A DNA stretch of 64,000 nt. Origin: Indolivaga capnocytophagoides DSM 22835 (GTDB lineage: Bacteria > Bacteroidota > Bacteroidia > Bacteroidales > Dysgonomonadaceae). Location: contig NZ_AUFL01000010.1 in the NCBI RefSeq assembly GCF_000426485.1, positions 152,925 to 216,924 of the forward strand, given 5' to 3'. Both the position numbers and the translations under genes were made by a program. Shown here piece by piece: positions 1-9,299 of this stretch. The notes below the pieces were generated by a model that did no database searches, was not told the DNA's origin, and saw only the letters and a list, made by a program, of their open reading frames with translations. Numbering within the stretch: position 1 is the first letter of the stretch; the number at the start of each line of letters is the position of its first letter.

Positions 1-848
1 AGCTATTGCCTTATTATTGTCTCCGACTTGTGCTCTCAATAATGCTCTGTTGAATCTTGCAAGCAGATTGCTAGGTTCTAATTCTATGACGTGGTTGTAA
101 TCCTCCATTGATCCTCTCAGGTCATTTTTGTAATACTTCGTGAGCCCTCTATTGATAAAGTTTCCTTGTGAAAGAGGGTCTATCTTTATGGCTTCATCAT
201 AGTCTTTTAATGCCTGGTCGTAATTTTTCTGAGCTAAATAAACTCCCGCTCTGATAGCGTACGAAGGAGCAAAATACTTGTCCTTTTCTATTGCTTTATT
301 ATAATCTTCGAGTGCCCGTATTGTATCTCCCTTTTCGAGGTATAAGCTACCTCTTGTCAATATTCCTTGGGTATAGTTTGGATTCTGGGTAATTAGTTGA
401 TCAAGATATTTTTCGGCATTATCAAAGTCTTTCTTTTCGATATTGACAATACCCATATTAATCAGTATAAACTTATCTGTGGGATTGTTTTTTAGGCTTA
501 CACTGTAATCAGCTAATGCTCCATCATAATTTTTTTGGTTTTGGCGTGCATCAGCTCTTAATTGATACGCATTGATGTAAAATGGATTCCGTTCAATACA
601 CATTGTACAGTCATCCTCCGCTCCTTTGAAATCATCAAGATAGTATTTAGCTATTGATCTGTAATAATATGGCTCAGCCAAATATGGTTTAGACTTTATT
701 ACCTGATTGAAGTATTGTATGGCAAGCACATAATCTTCGAAATATAAAGCATTGCGCCCTATGAGTGTTACTCTTTCCGTGTTTATTTGGGCGGAGATAA
801 CAATGGAATTTACTACAGTAAGCAGAAGAATGAGGAACTTTTTCACAA
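1..848 (-). CDS. Secreted tetratricopeptide-repeat protein (3' end outside window)
   Basis: Reading the minus strand from a GTG at 848-846 gives an open frame that runs off the left edge without a stop (about 282 residues seen). It begins with a signal peptide (VKKFLILLLTVV, ending near SAQ) and then shows successive 34-residue TPR units with the usual pattern (for example YDGALADYS, YDQALKDYDEAIKIDP, MEDYNHVIELEP). TPR arrays are protein-interaction scaffolds, and with a signal peptide this one should act in the periplasm or at the outer membrane. No in-frame ATG lies just upstream, and the signal sequence begins exactly at the GTG, so GTG is the likely start. It is separated from the Wzc gene by a strong terminator, so it is probably transcribed on its own. 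Specific function unknown. Confidence 0.85.
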
Positions 849-984
849 TAAAACGATATATTAACGACCCTATTGATAATTGCCGATAAGTTTCCTGTTT
901 AGCTTAAGTATTAAATTTAAGCGGAATATAGGCTACTTATTATTTTACTAAAGGCAAATATATGAATTCTAATATAAGAAAAAT

Positions 985-1013
985 AAAGAGGGGCATTTAA
1001 TGCCCCTCTTTTT
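985..1013. terminator. Rho-independent terminator after wzc
   Basis: A 12-bp perfect stem (985-996 with 1000-1011, loop TTA, GC-rich core GAGGGGC) is flanked by T-rich runs on both strands. It lies just after the wzc stop on the minus strand and before the TPR gene. Confidence 0.85.
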
Positions 1014-1023
1014 ATAGATTTTT

Positions 1024-3411
1024 TTATTTTTCGAAGTAGTCGTCGTGATAGTACGAATTTCTTTTCAGATAGTATGATTTGTCTCCATAGTATCTGGATG
1101 TTCCATAATATCCTTCACGTCCTTTCACATCATTGAATACTAGAGCAACATGTTCGAGCCCGTCATTACGCATTTGATTAACCACACTCTTAAAGAATGC
1201 TTTGTTTGTTTTTGCTCGTCTTACAACAAATAGTGTCGTATCTACATACTTGGATAAGATGTATGCATCCGACACCAACCCGATCGGGCTACAGTCCACA
1301 ATTACGTAATCATATCTTGTTTTTAGATATTCTATCAGGTCTCGGGTCTTCTTTGTCTTAATCAGCTCACTGGGATTCGGAGGCAGTGTCCCCGCTGTAA
1401 TTACATCAAATTCGTATTCGGGATGGGTTATGGTTATTTCGTCTAAAGATACCTGACCGATTAAGAAATTAGAGACTCCTTTCTTTGTCTGGATATTTAA
1501 CAGCTTAGCTACAGATGGACGACGTAAGTCGAAGTCGATCAAAACGACTCTTCTACCTGTTAGTTGATATACCGAAGCAATATTTCCTGCGATAAATGTT
1601 TTTCCGTCTCCCGGTTCGGCAGATGTTACAAGTAGAGAAATACCCGTTTCTTTCTGAGCCATATATTCTAATCGAATCCGCATATTTCTGAACGATTCTG
1701 CAAAACTCGATTTCGGAAAATTCTTTACGAGAGTTGTATTTCCCGATGGCATCTTTTTGGAAATATTTTCTATTGTTCCGATAACTGGTAGCGAAGATAG
1801 CCGTTCACAGTCTTCTTTGGTTGAGATGGCATAGTTGAAGAGTTCTTCTTTACAGATGACGAATATCAATGGAATAGCCAACCCGATAGCCAGATAAAAT
1901 GTATAGGTCTTGTTTTTTTCATCTCCGTTAATTGGACCTCCCATCTGGCGAGGTTCCTCTAGTACAAAGTTGTCAGGGATATTTGATGCTTTTTGAATTG
2001 TGGCTTCATATCTTTTGTTTCGGAGATAGGTATAATAAGCATCGTTCACTTTATATACCTTTTCATATCTTGCGTATTCCCTTTCCTGAGCCGGTAAGGT
2101 TGTCATTTCTGTTTCCACACTGGATAATGAAGCATTTAATAATTCTTTTTTCTCCTGTATTTTATCCTGAGCAGTCCTTAAATCCTCTAAAATTTTTATT
2201 CTTAAACTGTTCATAGATTGCTCACTCTTTGAATATAGAGGATGAGCTTCCCCCATACTAGCCAGTTTTTTTATTATGTTGTTGTAATCTGCAATAGACT
2301 GGGATAGCTTAGGCTCATTAATGCCAAAAGCGTTAGGTGATACCAATTCTGTACTGTTGAGTATTGATGATTTTATCTCATCCGTTAATCTTAGAATAAT
2401 ATCTTCTTGAGCTTTGTTTTCAGCCATTGCTGTTAGTATGTCATTGCGCTCAAGCCTTTTATCTCCTCCTTCTATTTTATACAACCCCGTTTCGTCCTGA
2501 AACCTTTTGAATGTTGTTTCCGATTGTTGCAATGAGTCGGAAATTAAGGCCATCTGTCTGTCAATAAATGCGATTGTTCTGTCAGCAGCTTCATTTTTAA
2601 GAGTAAGGTTATAGTCTTCAAATTCTTTTAATAATGCCCTGAGAAAATCGACATCCTGCAGAGGACTGGTTCCGAATATCGAAACAGCCAAAGCTGTTGA
2701 TCCTTCTCTTTGATAGCCCGATGATGTACGACCTGTATAGCGACCAATTAGCTCTTCTTTCGAGATAAAGCGAAAACTAAAAGGTGTAAAATTCGGAGTA
2801 AACCTATCCGTCTTATTTATTTTGATGTAGAATCTCGATTCCTGAACGAATTGATTATATGGAACCTCCATAGAAAAAGGAGGTGTCGATTCTGATCCCG
2901 GATAAAAAATCCTGCATTTATCTGCATTTATCGGCTCTATTTCGAAAACAATACTGTATGCACTGGGTGCAACATATTTTGCCTCTATTGAGATCGGGGT
3001 CATTCCATATAGGTTCTCTGTTTTGAATTTCGTTTTGAGAAAATAGTCTACCCGCATTTGAGGAAGCTTTCCTACTGTCCTGACCACCATGTCATATGAA
3101 TTCAGTATCATCTGTTGATTAACTGAGCTCTGAACAAGGCTTCCCAATTGCACTGAACCCATTGCTACACCGTTGTTGCCTCTAGGCTCCATCATTAGGG
3201 TTGCAGAGGATCGATACAGAGGAGTCCAACTTTTGTTTTTAAGGTATGCATATCCTAAAAATAAAGCCAGAGATAATATAAAAAGATACCAATATTTTAA
3301 TATTCTGTAAAACCATAGGACAAAATCAAACGAAAACTTCGTCTTTGCCTGTATTTCGTCAAAATATGGATCAGTGCCAAAATCGTTTGGTTTGTTTAAA
3401 CTTTGCTCCAT
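1024..3411 (-). CDS. wzc: Polysaccharide co-polymerase with BY-kinase domain (Wzc family)
   Basis: This 795-residue inner-membrane protein should control chain length and export of an exopolysaccharide or capsule. An N-terminal Wzz-like segment has a transmembrane helix near residues 40-57, a long periplasmic coiled-coil region, and a second helix near 503-522. The C-terminal BY-kinase domain has Walker A (SAEPGDGKT, from residue 597), Walker A' (VVLIDFDLRRP, 622-632) and Walker B (VIVDCSP, 703-709). The last 28 residues hold nine tyrosines, the expected autophosphorylation cluster. It follows two Wza-type export lipoproteins in the same transcription unit, giving an outer-membrane channel plus inner-membrane regulator pair. 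No glycosyltransferases or flippase are in the window, so the polymer is unknown. Confidence 0.93.
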   Translation of the reverse strand: MEQSLNKPNDFGTDPYFDEIQAKTKFSFDFVLWFYRILKYWYLFILSLALFLGYAYLKNKSWTPLYRSSATLMMEPRGNNGVAMGSVQLGSLVQSSVNQQMILNSYDMVVRTVGKLPQMRVDYFLKTKFKTENLYGMTPISIEAKYVAPSAYSIVFEIEPINADKCRIFYPGSESTPPFSMEVPYNQFVQESRFYIKINKTDRFTPNFTPFSFRFISKEELIGRYTGRTSSGYQREGSTALAVSIFGTSPLQDVDFLRALLKEFEDYNLTLKNEAADRTIAFIDRQMALISDSLQQSETTFKRFQDETGLYKIEGGDKRLERNDILTAMAENKAQEDIILRLTDEIKSSILNSTELVSPNAFGINEPKLSQSIADYNNIIKKLASMGEAHPLYSKSEQSMNSLRIKILEDLRTAQDKIQEKKELLNASLSSVETEMTTLPAQEREYARYEKVYKVNDAYYTYLRNKRYEATIQKASNIPDNFVLEEPRQMGGPINGDEKNKTYTFYLAIGLAIPLIFVICKEELFNYAISTKEDCERLSSLPVIGTIENISKKMPSGNTTLVKNFPKSSFAESFRNMRIRLEYMAQKETGISLLVTSAEPGDGKTFIAGNIASVYQLTGRRVVLIDFDLRRPSVAKLLNIQTKKGVSNFLIGQVSLDEITITHPEYEFDVITAGTLPPNPSELIKTKKTRDLIEYLKTRYDYVIVDCSPIGLVSDAYILSKYVDTTLFVVRRAKTNKAFFKSVVNQMRNDGLEHVALVFNDVKGREGYYGTSRYYGDKSYYLKRNSYYHDDYFEK

Positions 3412-3452
3412 GTATATCCCTCCTCTTACAATCCGAAAAGATCGTTTTTATA

Positions 3453-4238
3453 TTAAAACTTATTTGTAAATGCCCACACGGTTAGTGCTGCCGAGATTGG
3501 CGCTAACAGAGTTGATATCAAAGATTGAAATGATGTGATCCTAAAGAAGGCAGTCTTGCTTGTTGAATAATAGATCATATCATTGGGCTTTATGTAATAA
3601 AATTCAGATTCGATAATTGACTCGGATCTTAAATCAAATTGCTTAATTATTGATCTGCCGGTCTCATCTTGACGGATAATCTTCACTTTCCCTATTTCGT
3701 AATCAGCGTTTGGGATTCCTGATATTGCAAGTGCCTGAAAAATGGTCATATTGTCTTTGTATATCCCATAACTTCCATTCTGTCCTTCCGAAACAATATA
3801 GTATTGGTTGTTATTCAGAAAGATTTTGACCTGAGCATCTGGTATTGCTTGTTGCATTCTAGCCTGAACAACATCTTCAGCTTCTGCAATTGTCAGTCCC
3901 AGGAGGTGTATTTCTCCGAAAAAGGGGATACTTATGTTTCCTGTGTCATAAATTGTATAAACAGAACCGTTACTGGCGGATGTTGATACTACTCCCTGTA
4001 AACCTTCTAATCCGTTGAAAGAGTTGGCGAAATCCGTGTTGTTAGTGAATATCGAACATGTGATTTCATCATTTATTTGTAATTTGTAGTCCTGGAAGGG
4101 TTTAGCTGTATATACAGGTTTTTTCTCTTGCAATAGGTTTGTCGTTTTAGGCGATGAGCAAGAACTGTTCAAAAGGCCTATAATGATTGATATTCCTAAT
4201 ATTGTATATAACTTGAGTTGTTTTTTTATTGTTCTCAT
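3453..4238 (-). CDS. Polysaccharide export outer-membrane lipoprotein (Wza-type), second copy
   Basis: A 261-residue protein with a lipoprotein signal (hydrophobic stretch ending LLNSSC, so lipidation on Cys about 27). It then has a Poly_export domain (YKLQINDEITCSIF...) and an SLBB-like region (IFQALAISGIP...VKIIRQD), and ends in a hydrophobic C-terminal segment. Such proteins form the periplasmic/outer-membrane channel for capsular polysaccharide. Its ATG overlaps the TGA of the upstream paralogue (4-base ATGA overlap), implying coupled translation, and wzc begins 41 bases later. The two lipoproteins share motifs such as NLLQ, IFQALAISG, KIIRQ, YYIQ/KPND and TFF/AFFR, so they are tandem paralogues. 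Confidence 0.9.
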   Translation of the reverse strand: MRTIKKQLKLYTILGISIIIGLLNSSCSSPKTTNLLQEKKPVYTAKPFQDYKLQINDEITCSIFTNNTDFANSFNGLEGLQGVVSTSASNGSVYTIYDTGNISIPFFGEIHLLGLTIAEAEDVVQARMQQAIPDAQVKIFLNNNQYYIVSEGQNGSYGIYKDNMTIFQALAISGIPNADYEIGKVKIIRQDETGRSIIKQFDLRSESIIESEFYYIKPNDMIYYSTSKTAFFRITSFQSLISTLLAPISAALTVWAFTNKF

Positions 4239-5017
4239 TTTGTTGATCTAATGATAAATGTTATAGCTGCTGTTATTGTCCCCAAAATTCCAATTAGCCC
4301 AAGGGCTCCCGAGAATGTCGTTACTCGTCCGAAGAATGTTCTGGACATTTCATTTACATATATTACATCATTAGGTTGGATATAGTAATATTCCGAATCA
4401 ACTATATCTTTAGATCTTATGTCAAAAGTTTTTACTTCTGTTCCATTAGGAGTTTGTCTGATTATTTTAACTCTGGTGCGGTCTCCAAATTTATCAAATG
4501 CCCCCGATATCGCCAAAGCCTGAAATATATTTAATTTGTGTAATGGCATGGCATGGCGTCCTTGTCCGGCTTTTCCTAACACTGAGAAGAAGCGGTTTTG
4601 TAAGGTGACATCAACTGTTAAATTTGGTGAAAATGTTGTGAACTTATCTTCAAAGAGTTTTTTTATTTCCGGTATGGTATATCCCTCTACGTATATTTTT
4701 CCTAGATAAGGAATCTTGACTGTCCCATCTGAATATATATTTAGGACATTTGGTGTATTGACAGATGTCCCTGCTGAGGCGATACCTTGAGAGCTGCTTT
4801 GTATGTAGGGCTTGAAAAGCTCCTGCATGGATTCGTCAAGGGTGTATATTTTTAAAATAAGTTGATCGCCGGGAATAACTTTGTAATCGTTATTCAGATT
4901 TACATCGATCGGATAGTTTTTCGGAATATCCTGAAGTAAATTTGTATCCCTCGGAGTTACGCAAGACCCCAAGAATGATACGAGTAGTGTTGTTAAGAGT
5001 AGCAGTTTAATTTTCAT
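4235..5017 (-). CDS. Polysaccharide export outer-membrane lipoprotein (Wza-type), first copy
   Basis: A 260-residue lipoprotein (signal peptide ending SFLGSC) with a Poly_export domain (YKVIPGDQLILKIYTLDE) and an SLBB-like domain (KLNIFQALAISGAFDKFGDRTRVKIIRQ). A C-terminal hydrophobic helix resembles the membrane-spanning segment of Wza. It starts 4 bases after def and overlaps the next export gene by 4 bases, so it belongs to the ilvE-lptB-ruvX-def transcript. It probably forms the export channel, alone or with its downstream paralogue, under control of the Wzc kinase. Confidence 0.9.
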   Translation of the reverse strand: MKIKLLLLTTLLVSFLGSCVTPRDTNLLQDIPKNYPIDVNLNNDYKVIPGDQLILKIYTLDESMQELFKPYIQSSSQGIASAGTSVNTPNVLNIYSDGTVKIPYLGKIYVEGYTIPEIKKLFEDKFTTFSPNLTVDVTLQNRFFSVLGKAGQGRHAMPLHKLNIFQALAISGAFDKFGDRTRVKIIRQTPNGTEVKTFDIRSKDIVDSEYYYIQPNDVIYVNEMSRTFFGRVTTFSGALGLIGILGTITAAITFIIRSTK

Positions 5018-5021
5018 AAAA

Positions 5022-5585
5022 TTATGGTTTGTTTTGAATTGCTTTTGTCCTGTAGGAACAATTAACCCGTCCTTTTATTAAATTATTAAGTTTTGATTTA
5101 ATTAATTGTTTTCGTATCCCTGATATTTTATCTATAAATAATTTCCCTTCTATATGGTCATATTCATGTTGGATGCAACGTGCAAAAAAATCTGAATATT
5201 CTTCTGTGTGTTCGATGAAGTTTTCATCAAGATATTTAATTTTTATTGTTTCCTCTCTTGGTACAGTTTCGTTGATACCGGGAATGCTAAGACATCCTTC
5301 CTGTGTTGTTACGACTTCGCCGGTACGTTCAAGTATCTCTGCGTTTATGAAGGCTTTTTTAAAACCCTTGTATCTGGAGTCATCTTCTGCCAGAGGTTCG
5401 AGGTCTATCACAAATAGACGTATATCGAGTCCGATTTGTGGAGCTGCTAGTCCAATTCCGTCGGCATTATACATTGTCTCAAACATATTCTCGATAAGGG
5501 CAGAAAGATTCGGATAATCTTTGTCTATCTCGTGAGCAACTTTTCTTAAAACAGGCTGTCCATATAAATATATAGGGAGTATCAT
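5022..5585 (-). CDS. def: Peptide deformylase
   Basis: It removes the N-terminal formyl group from nascent proteins in the cytoplasm. All three family motifs are present: GIGLAAPQ (near residues 42-49), EGCLS, and HEYDH with the metal-binding histidines and catalytic Glu. At 187 residues the length is usual. Its ATG overlaps the ruvX stop by 4 bases (ATGA). In many Bacteroidales the order is ruvX, def, a TPR gene, thrS; here the polysaccharide export genes follow def. Confidence 0.97.
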   Translation of the reverse strand: MILPIYLYGQPVLRKVAHEIDKDYPNLSALIENMFETMYNADGIGLAAPQIGLDIRLFVIDLEPLAEDDSRYKGFKKAFINAEILERTGEVVTTQEGCLSIPGINETVPREETIKIKYLDENFIEHTEEYSDFFARCIQHEYDHIEGKLFIDKISGIRKQLIKSKLNNLIKGRVNCSYRTKAIQNKP

Positions 5586-6013
5586 AAATTTTTATTTTTA
5601 TAAGTTAGACTTTCCATATAGTCTTGAAGTATAATTGTGGCACTTATTTCATCAACAAGTGCTTTGTCCTGACGGTCTTTTTTTTTCAAGCCTCCGTCAA
5701 TCATAGCTTGATGTGCGATACTTGATGTGAATCGTTCATCGTAACCTGTTATAGGTGTGTCCGGAAATAAATTAATGAATTTGGATATGAAAATTTTAAC
5801 ATTTTTCATATTTTCAGATGATTCATTATTCATCTTTTTGGGTATCCCTATAATAACTTCGTCGACCTTTTCTTTGTTAAAATAATCTTTAAGATACTGA
5901 AAAAGGTCACGGGTAAGAACCGTAGTCAGGCCTGTAGCAATGATCTTCATCGGATCAGACACAGCTAATCCCGTACGTTTTGTACCATAATCTATCGCGA
6001 GTAATCTCCCCAT
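5582..6013 (-). CDS. ruvX: Putative Holliday-junction resolvase / pre-16S rRNA nuclease (YqgF/RuvX)
   Basis: A 143-residue protein of the YqgF family with an RNase-H fold. The N-terminal [18 protein letters not shown] holds the first catalytic Asp, [14 protein letters not shown] the central motif, GYDERFTS the next conserved acidic pair, and [15 protein letters not shown] the C-terminal Asp. In other bacteria the family matures the 16S rRNA 5' end. The ATG at 6013 ([10 protein letters not shown]) is preferred over an upstream TTG at 6022. It overlaps def by 4 bases and follows lptB by about 30. Confidence 0.93.
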   Translation of the reverse strand: MGRLLAIDYGTKRTGLAVSDPMKIIATGLTTVLTRDLFQYLKDYFNKEKVDEVIIGIPKKMNNESSENMKNVKIFISKFINLFPDTPITGYDERFTSSIAHQAMIDGGLKKKDRQDKALVDEISATIILQDYMESLTYKNKNL

Positions 6014-6043
6014 TTGTGGCAAAGATATATCTTTTTTTTTATT

Positions 6044-6817
6044 CTACAATTCACGAAGATGTTCTGTTGATCTTCTTTTTAGTTCGAAATCCCGACCTAG
6101 GTATTTTTCTTTAACAATCTCATTCGATGCTAGTTGTTCGGGTGTTCCCTGAAAAAGAACTTTTCCTTCGAATAGGAGATAAGCCCTGTCGGTGATACTC
6201 AATGTTTCATCTACATTGTGGTCTGTAATAAGTATTCCAATGTTTTTGTACTTGAGTTTCGCTACGATTTCCTGTATGTCTTGAACGGCAATAGGGTCAA
6301 CTCCGGCAAATGGTTCATCTAGCATAATGAATTTCGGATCGATAGCCAGACATCGGGCTATCTCGGCTCTACGTCTTTCTCCTCCGGACAATCTGTCTCC
6401 GAGGTTTTTGCGGACTTTCTGTAGCCCAAATTCTGCAATCAGGCTTTCCAGCTTTTCTTTTTGATATTCTTTAGGTTGTCCTGTCATCTCCAATACTGCC
6501 CTGATATTATCTTCGACAGTCATCTTTCGGAAGATGGAGGCTTCCTGAGCCAAATACCCGATTCCCTGCTGAGCTCGTTTATATACGGGGTCTTTGGTTA
6601 TTTCGGTGTCGTCTAGGAAGATTCTGCCGGCATTGGGCATTACCAGTCCGACAGTCATGTAGAAAGTTGTGGTCTTTCCTGCCCCGTTGGGACCTAAAAG
6701 ACCTACAATCTCTCCTTGTTTTACTTCAATAGATACATGATTGACAACAGTCCTCGATTTATACTTTTTTACGAGATCGTCGGTTCTCAGTATCATTTGT
6801 GGTCGCTCTTGTTCCAT
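6044..6817 (-). CDS. lptB: LPS export ABC transporter ATP-binding protein LptB
   Basis: This cytoplasmic ATPase powers LPS transport by LptFG across the envelope. It has Walker A GPNGAGKTT, a Q-loop (GYLAQEASIF), the signature LSGGERRR, Walker B IMLDEPFAGVDP with catalytic Glu, and the H-loop ITDHNVDET, which with the LAQEASIFRKMTVEDN stretch is typical of LptB. At 257 residues the length is usual. The MILRTDD methionine at 6796 is an alternative start. Partner lptF, lptG, lptA and lptC are not in this window. Confidence 0.95.
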   Translation of the reverse strand: MEQERPQMILRTDDLVKKYKSRTVVNHVSIEVKQGEIVGLLGPNGAGKTTTFYMTVGLVMPNAGRIFLDDTEITKDPVYKRAQQGIGYLAQEASIFRKMTVEDNIRAVLEMTGQPKEYQKEKLESLIAEFGLQKVRKNLGDRLSGGERRRAEIARCLAIDPKFIMLDEPFAGVDPIAVQDIQEIVAKLKYKNIGILITDHNVDETLSITDRAYLLFEGKVLFQGTPEQLASNEIVKEKYLGRDFELKRRSTEHLREL

Positions 6818-6855
6818 GCAGCTATTTGCTATAGTTGTTTCTTATTGTTGTTAAT

Positions 6856-7872
6856 TTACAGAACGGTAACCCAATTATGAGTGTCTGCTTCATCTCCGTT
6901 TTGGATAGCTCTCAACTTATTATAGAGTTGAGTTGAGATAGGACCCGCGATACCGTCTTTTACGAATTGATAAGATTTATTTTCTTCAACATCGTCTATC
7001 CGTTCAACAGGACTTATTACAGCAGCCGTTCCGCATATACCCACCTCTTCGAAAGTGGAGAGCTCTTCTTCCTTAACAGGTCGTCTTTCTACCTTCATGC
7101 CCATATCCTGAGCTAATTGTATAAGGCTCATATTGGTGATAGACGGCAGGATGGATGAAGATGCCGGTGTTATATATGTATTGTCTTTTATTGCGAAAAA
7201 GTTGGCAGGGCCGCCTTCGTCGATGTATTTCTTTTCTTTAGGATCAAGGTAAAGTACGGCCGAATATCCCATTTCGTGAGCTTTGTCTCCTGCCACAAGG
7301 CTGGCGGCATAATTTCCTCCGATCTTATATGTTCCTGTTCCATGAGGTGCAGCACGGTCGTAACTCCTTAATATAACAAGCGGGGTAGGCTTGAAGCCTT
7401 CTTTGAAGTAAGGGCCTACGGGTGTTACGAATACTAAAAACAGGTATTCTTTAGATGGTTTTACTCCTACCTGCGGACTTGTTCCTATCAATAGCGGGCG
7501 GATATATAAAGATGCTCCGCTTCCGTATGGAGGGATATATTTTTCGTTTAATTTAACGGCTTTCAATACTGATTCTTCAAAAATATCAATCGGAAGCTCT
7601 TCCATGAGTATTCCTCTGCAAGAAGATTGCATACGGAGTGCATTTTCTCTCATTCTGAAAATTCGAGCCTTTCCGTCTTTGCCACGAAAAGCCTTTAAAC
7701 CTTCGAATGCTTCCTGTCCATAGTGTAAACAGGTTGCAGCCATATGAATGTCAATGCTTTCTGATGTTGTTTCCTGAGGTGTGCTCCACTTGCCATCTTT
7801 AAAATAGCTTCTAACATTGAAGTCGGTTTTCATGTAACCGAATGATAAATTTTCCCAATCAATTGTGCTCAT
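6856..7872 (-). CDS. ilvE: Branched-chain amino acid aminotransferase
   Basis: A class IV PLP-dependent aminotransferase for the last step of Leu/Ile/Val synthesis and first step of their breakdown. Seen are HYGQEAFEGLKAFRGKDG near the N-terminus, the PLP lysine in GTYKIGGNYAASL, and the C-terminal EVGICGTAAVISPV of the large eukaryote-like subgroup. The ATG at 7872 (MSTIDWENL) is preferred; a TTG at 7881 gives three extra residues. It is probably first in the transcript that continues into lptB, 38 bases on. A good -7 element lies 64-71 bases upstream. Confidence 0.96.
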   Translation of the reverse strand: MSTIDWENLSFGYMKTDFNVRSYFKDGKWSTPQETTSESIDIHMAATCLHYGQEAFEGLKAFRGKDGKARIFRMRENALRMQSSCRGILMEELPIDIFEESVLKAVKLNEKYIPPYGSGASLYIRPLLIGTSPQVGVKPSKEYLFLVFVTPVGPYFKEGFKPTPLVILRSYDRAAPHGTGTYKIGGNYAASLVAGDKAHEMGYSAVLYLDPKEKKYIDEGGPANFFAIKDNTYITPASSSILPSITNMSLIQLAQDMGMKVERRPVKEEELSTFEEVGICGTAAVISPVERIDDVEENKSYQFVKDGIAGPISTQLYNKLRAIQNGDEADTHNWVTVL

Positions 7873-7935
7873 GTTCCGCAAACTTTATAATTGTCTGAAA
7901 ATAAAAACCTGATATTTAATGGTTGATACTTTGTG

Positions 7936-7943
7936 CAAAAGTA
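7936..7943 (-). promoter_or_regulatory. Candidate -7 box for ilvE
   Basis: The minus strand reads TACTTTTGC, matching the Bacteroidetes primary sigma -7 element TAnnTTTG, about 65 bases before the ilvE ATG. A convincing -33 TTTG is not evident, so the call rests on the -7 box. Confidence 0.5.
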
Positions 7944-8167
7944 CGATTTTACTTGATTAAAATTTGTTTTAGTGTAAAGAAATCTGTGTTGTGCTTGTTT
8001 TTCATTAAAAGAAATCAACTGATAACAGATTTTTTGCTCGGATAATTGAAGTGTTGCCATTCTATCTGTCGGATCAAGGTGTTGATGTGTTTTCTTAATT
8101 TATAGTTTATAGTATGTTAATCCTGTTTAAAGAATTTTTATGAAGAGTTTAATTTCTAAGGATTTCT

Positions 8168-8197
8168 TTTGTTCCTAAAAAAAAAGCTTTACTTTTG
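8168..8197 (+). promoter_or_regulatory. Candidate promoter of the nuo operon
   Basis: TTTG at 8168-8171 and TACTTTTG at 8190-8197 are separated by 18 bases, close to the Bacteroidetes consensus (TTTG, 19-21 bases, TAnnTTTG). Transcription would begin near 8204, leaving a leader of about 80 bases before nuoA. The divergent ilvE/nuoA gap (7873-8285) holds nothing else I recognise. Confidence 0.6.
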
Positions 8198-8285
8198 CAT
8201 CGAATATGGCAAGTGCACTTGATAATTTGAACAATCATTTGTCTTATCGGTTTGATAATGCTTGAATTTTTTGAATGATCAATAT

Positions 8286-8636
8286 ATGGATTCTTCTCTT
8301 TTTTTAGTTGTATTCATTACAGGTTTGACTTTAGTTTGTGCTGGTTTAGGAATGGCTATATTGCTGTCGCCTAAATCTTTTAATGAACAAAAGGGTCAGG
8401 CTTATGAATGTGGTGTGCCAACCAAAGGCACTTCGTGGATGCAATTTCGTGTAGGATACTATCTGTATGCTATTCTTTATTTAATGTTTGATGTAGAAGC
8501 TATTTTCCTTTTTCCATGGGCAACAGTTGTCCGTAGTTTTGGAATAGCCGGGTTGTATAGCATTTTATTTTTCTTGTTTATATTAGGCTTAGGTTTAGCT
8601 TATGCCTGGAAGAAAGGAGTGTTGCAATGGAAGTAA
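8286..8636 (+). CDS. nuoA: NADH-quinone oxidoreductase subunit A
   Basis: A small membrane subunit of complex I with three transmembrane helices. The conserved loop [43 protein letters not shown] is diagnostic, including the quinone-loop Cys and the acidic FDVE. Starting at the ATG at 8286 gives 116 residues, usual for Bacteroidales; a TTG at 8262 would add eight residues. It overlaps nuoB by 10 bases, so the two are translationally coupled. First gene of the nuo operon. Confidence 0.95.
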   Translation: MDSSLFLVVFITGLTLVCAGLGMAILLSPKSFNEQKGQAYECGVPTKGTSWMQFRVGYYLYAILYLMFDVEAIFLFPWATVVRSFGIAGLYSILFFLFILGLGLAYAWKKGVLQWK

Positions 8637-9190
8637 AGAAAATATATATAAAAGGTATCCCTAATGAAGAATTCAGGGATAATGAATATCTCGAAAAATA
8701 CGCAGAAGAACTCCGTGCAGGAGGTGTGCCGGTAGTAGTTGGTGCTTTGGATGATCTGATCAACTGGGGGCGTTCCAATTCTGTCTGGCCTTTGGCTTTT
8801 GCCACAAGCTGTTGCGGTATTGAATTTATGGCAGCGGCAGGAGCTCACTTCGATATTGCCCGTTTCGGAATGGAGGTAACACGTAATAGTCCGCGGCAAG
8901 CAGATACAATGGTTGTAGCAGGTACTATCGTTCATAAAATGGCTCCATTGTTGAAACGTGTCTATGATCAGATGGCTGAGCCTAAATATGTAGTCGCAAT
9001 GGGTAGTTGTGCTATTTCAGGTGGTCCTTTTGTAGACTCATATCACGTGGTTAAGGGTGTTGACGAAATAATTCCTGTGGATGTTTATATTCCGGGTTGT
9101 CCGCCCCGCCCCGAATCTCTCTTCTATGGTCTTATGCAATTGCAGAGAAAGATTAAGCTCGAAAGATTCGTATTTAAAGTGAAAAAGTAA
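8627..9190 (+). CDS. nuoB: NADH-quinone oxidoreductase subunit B
   Basis: This peripheral-arm subunit carries the terminal [4Fe-4S] cluster N2 next to the quinone site. Cluster ligands are visible in [19 protein letters not shown] and IPGCPPRPE. At 187 residues the length is normal. The stop TAA is immediately followed by, and shares bases with, a copy of the GGTC-NNN-GACC intergenic repeat. Confidence 0.97.
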   Translation: MEVKKIYIKGIPNEEFRDNEYLEKYAEELRAGGVPVVVGALDDLINWGRSNSVWPLAFATSCCGIEFMAAAGAHFDIARFGMEVTRNSPRQADTMVVAGTIVHKMAPLLKRVYDQMAEPKYVVAMGSCAISGGPFVDSYHVVKGVDEIIPVDVYIPGCPPRPESLFYGLMQLQRKIKLERFVFKVKK

Positions 9191-9204
9191 GGTCTAAGGC
9201 CTGA
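9189..9204 (+). repeat. Degenerate copy of the GGTC-NNN-GACC intergenic repeat
   Basis: AAGGTCTAAGGCCT begins inside the TAA stop of nuoB. The right arm is GGCC rather than GACC. No clear second stem or tail follows. Confidence 0.5.
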
Positions 9205-9299
9205 TGCAGTTTTGGTATATGTAAATCCAAGGCTGATTGTTCTGATAGTGGAATTTACTATTATATAAAAGCTCGAAGACCGATTCATATAAGCGATCA

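Noticed and set aside
7869..8060. Minus-strand open frame of 63 codons upstream of ilvE
   Set aside because: It spans the ilvE promoter region and has no recognisable features; codon content looks like AT-rich intergenic DNA.
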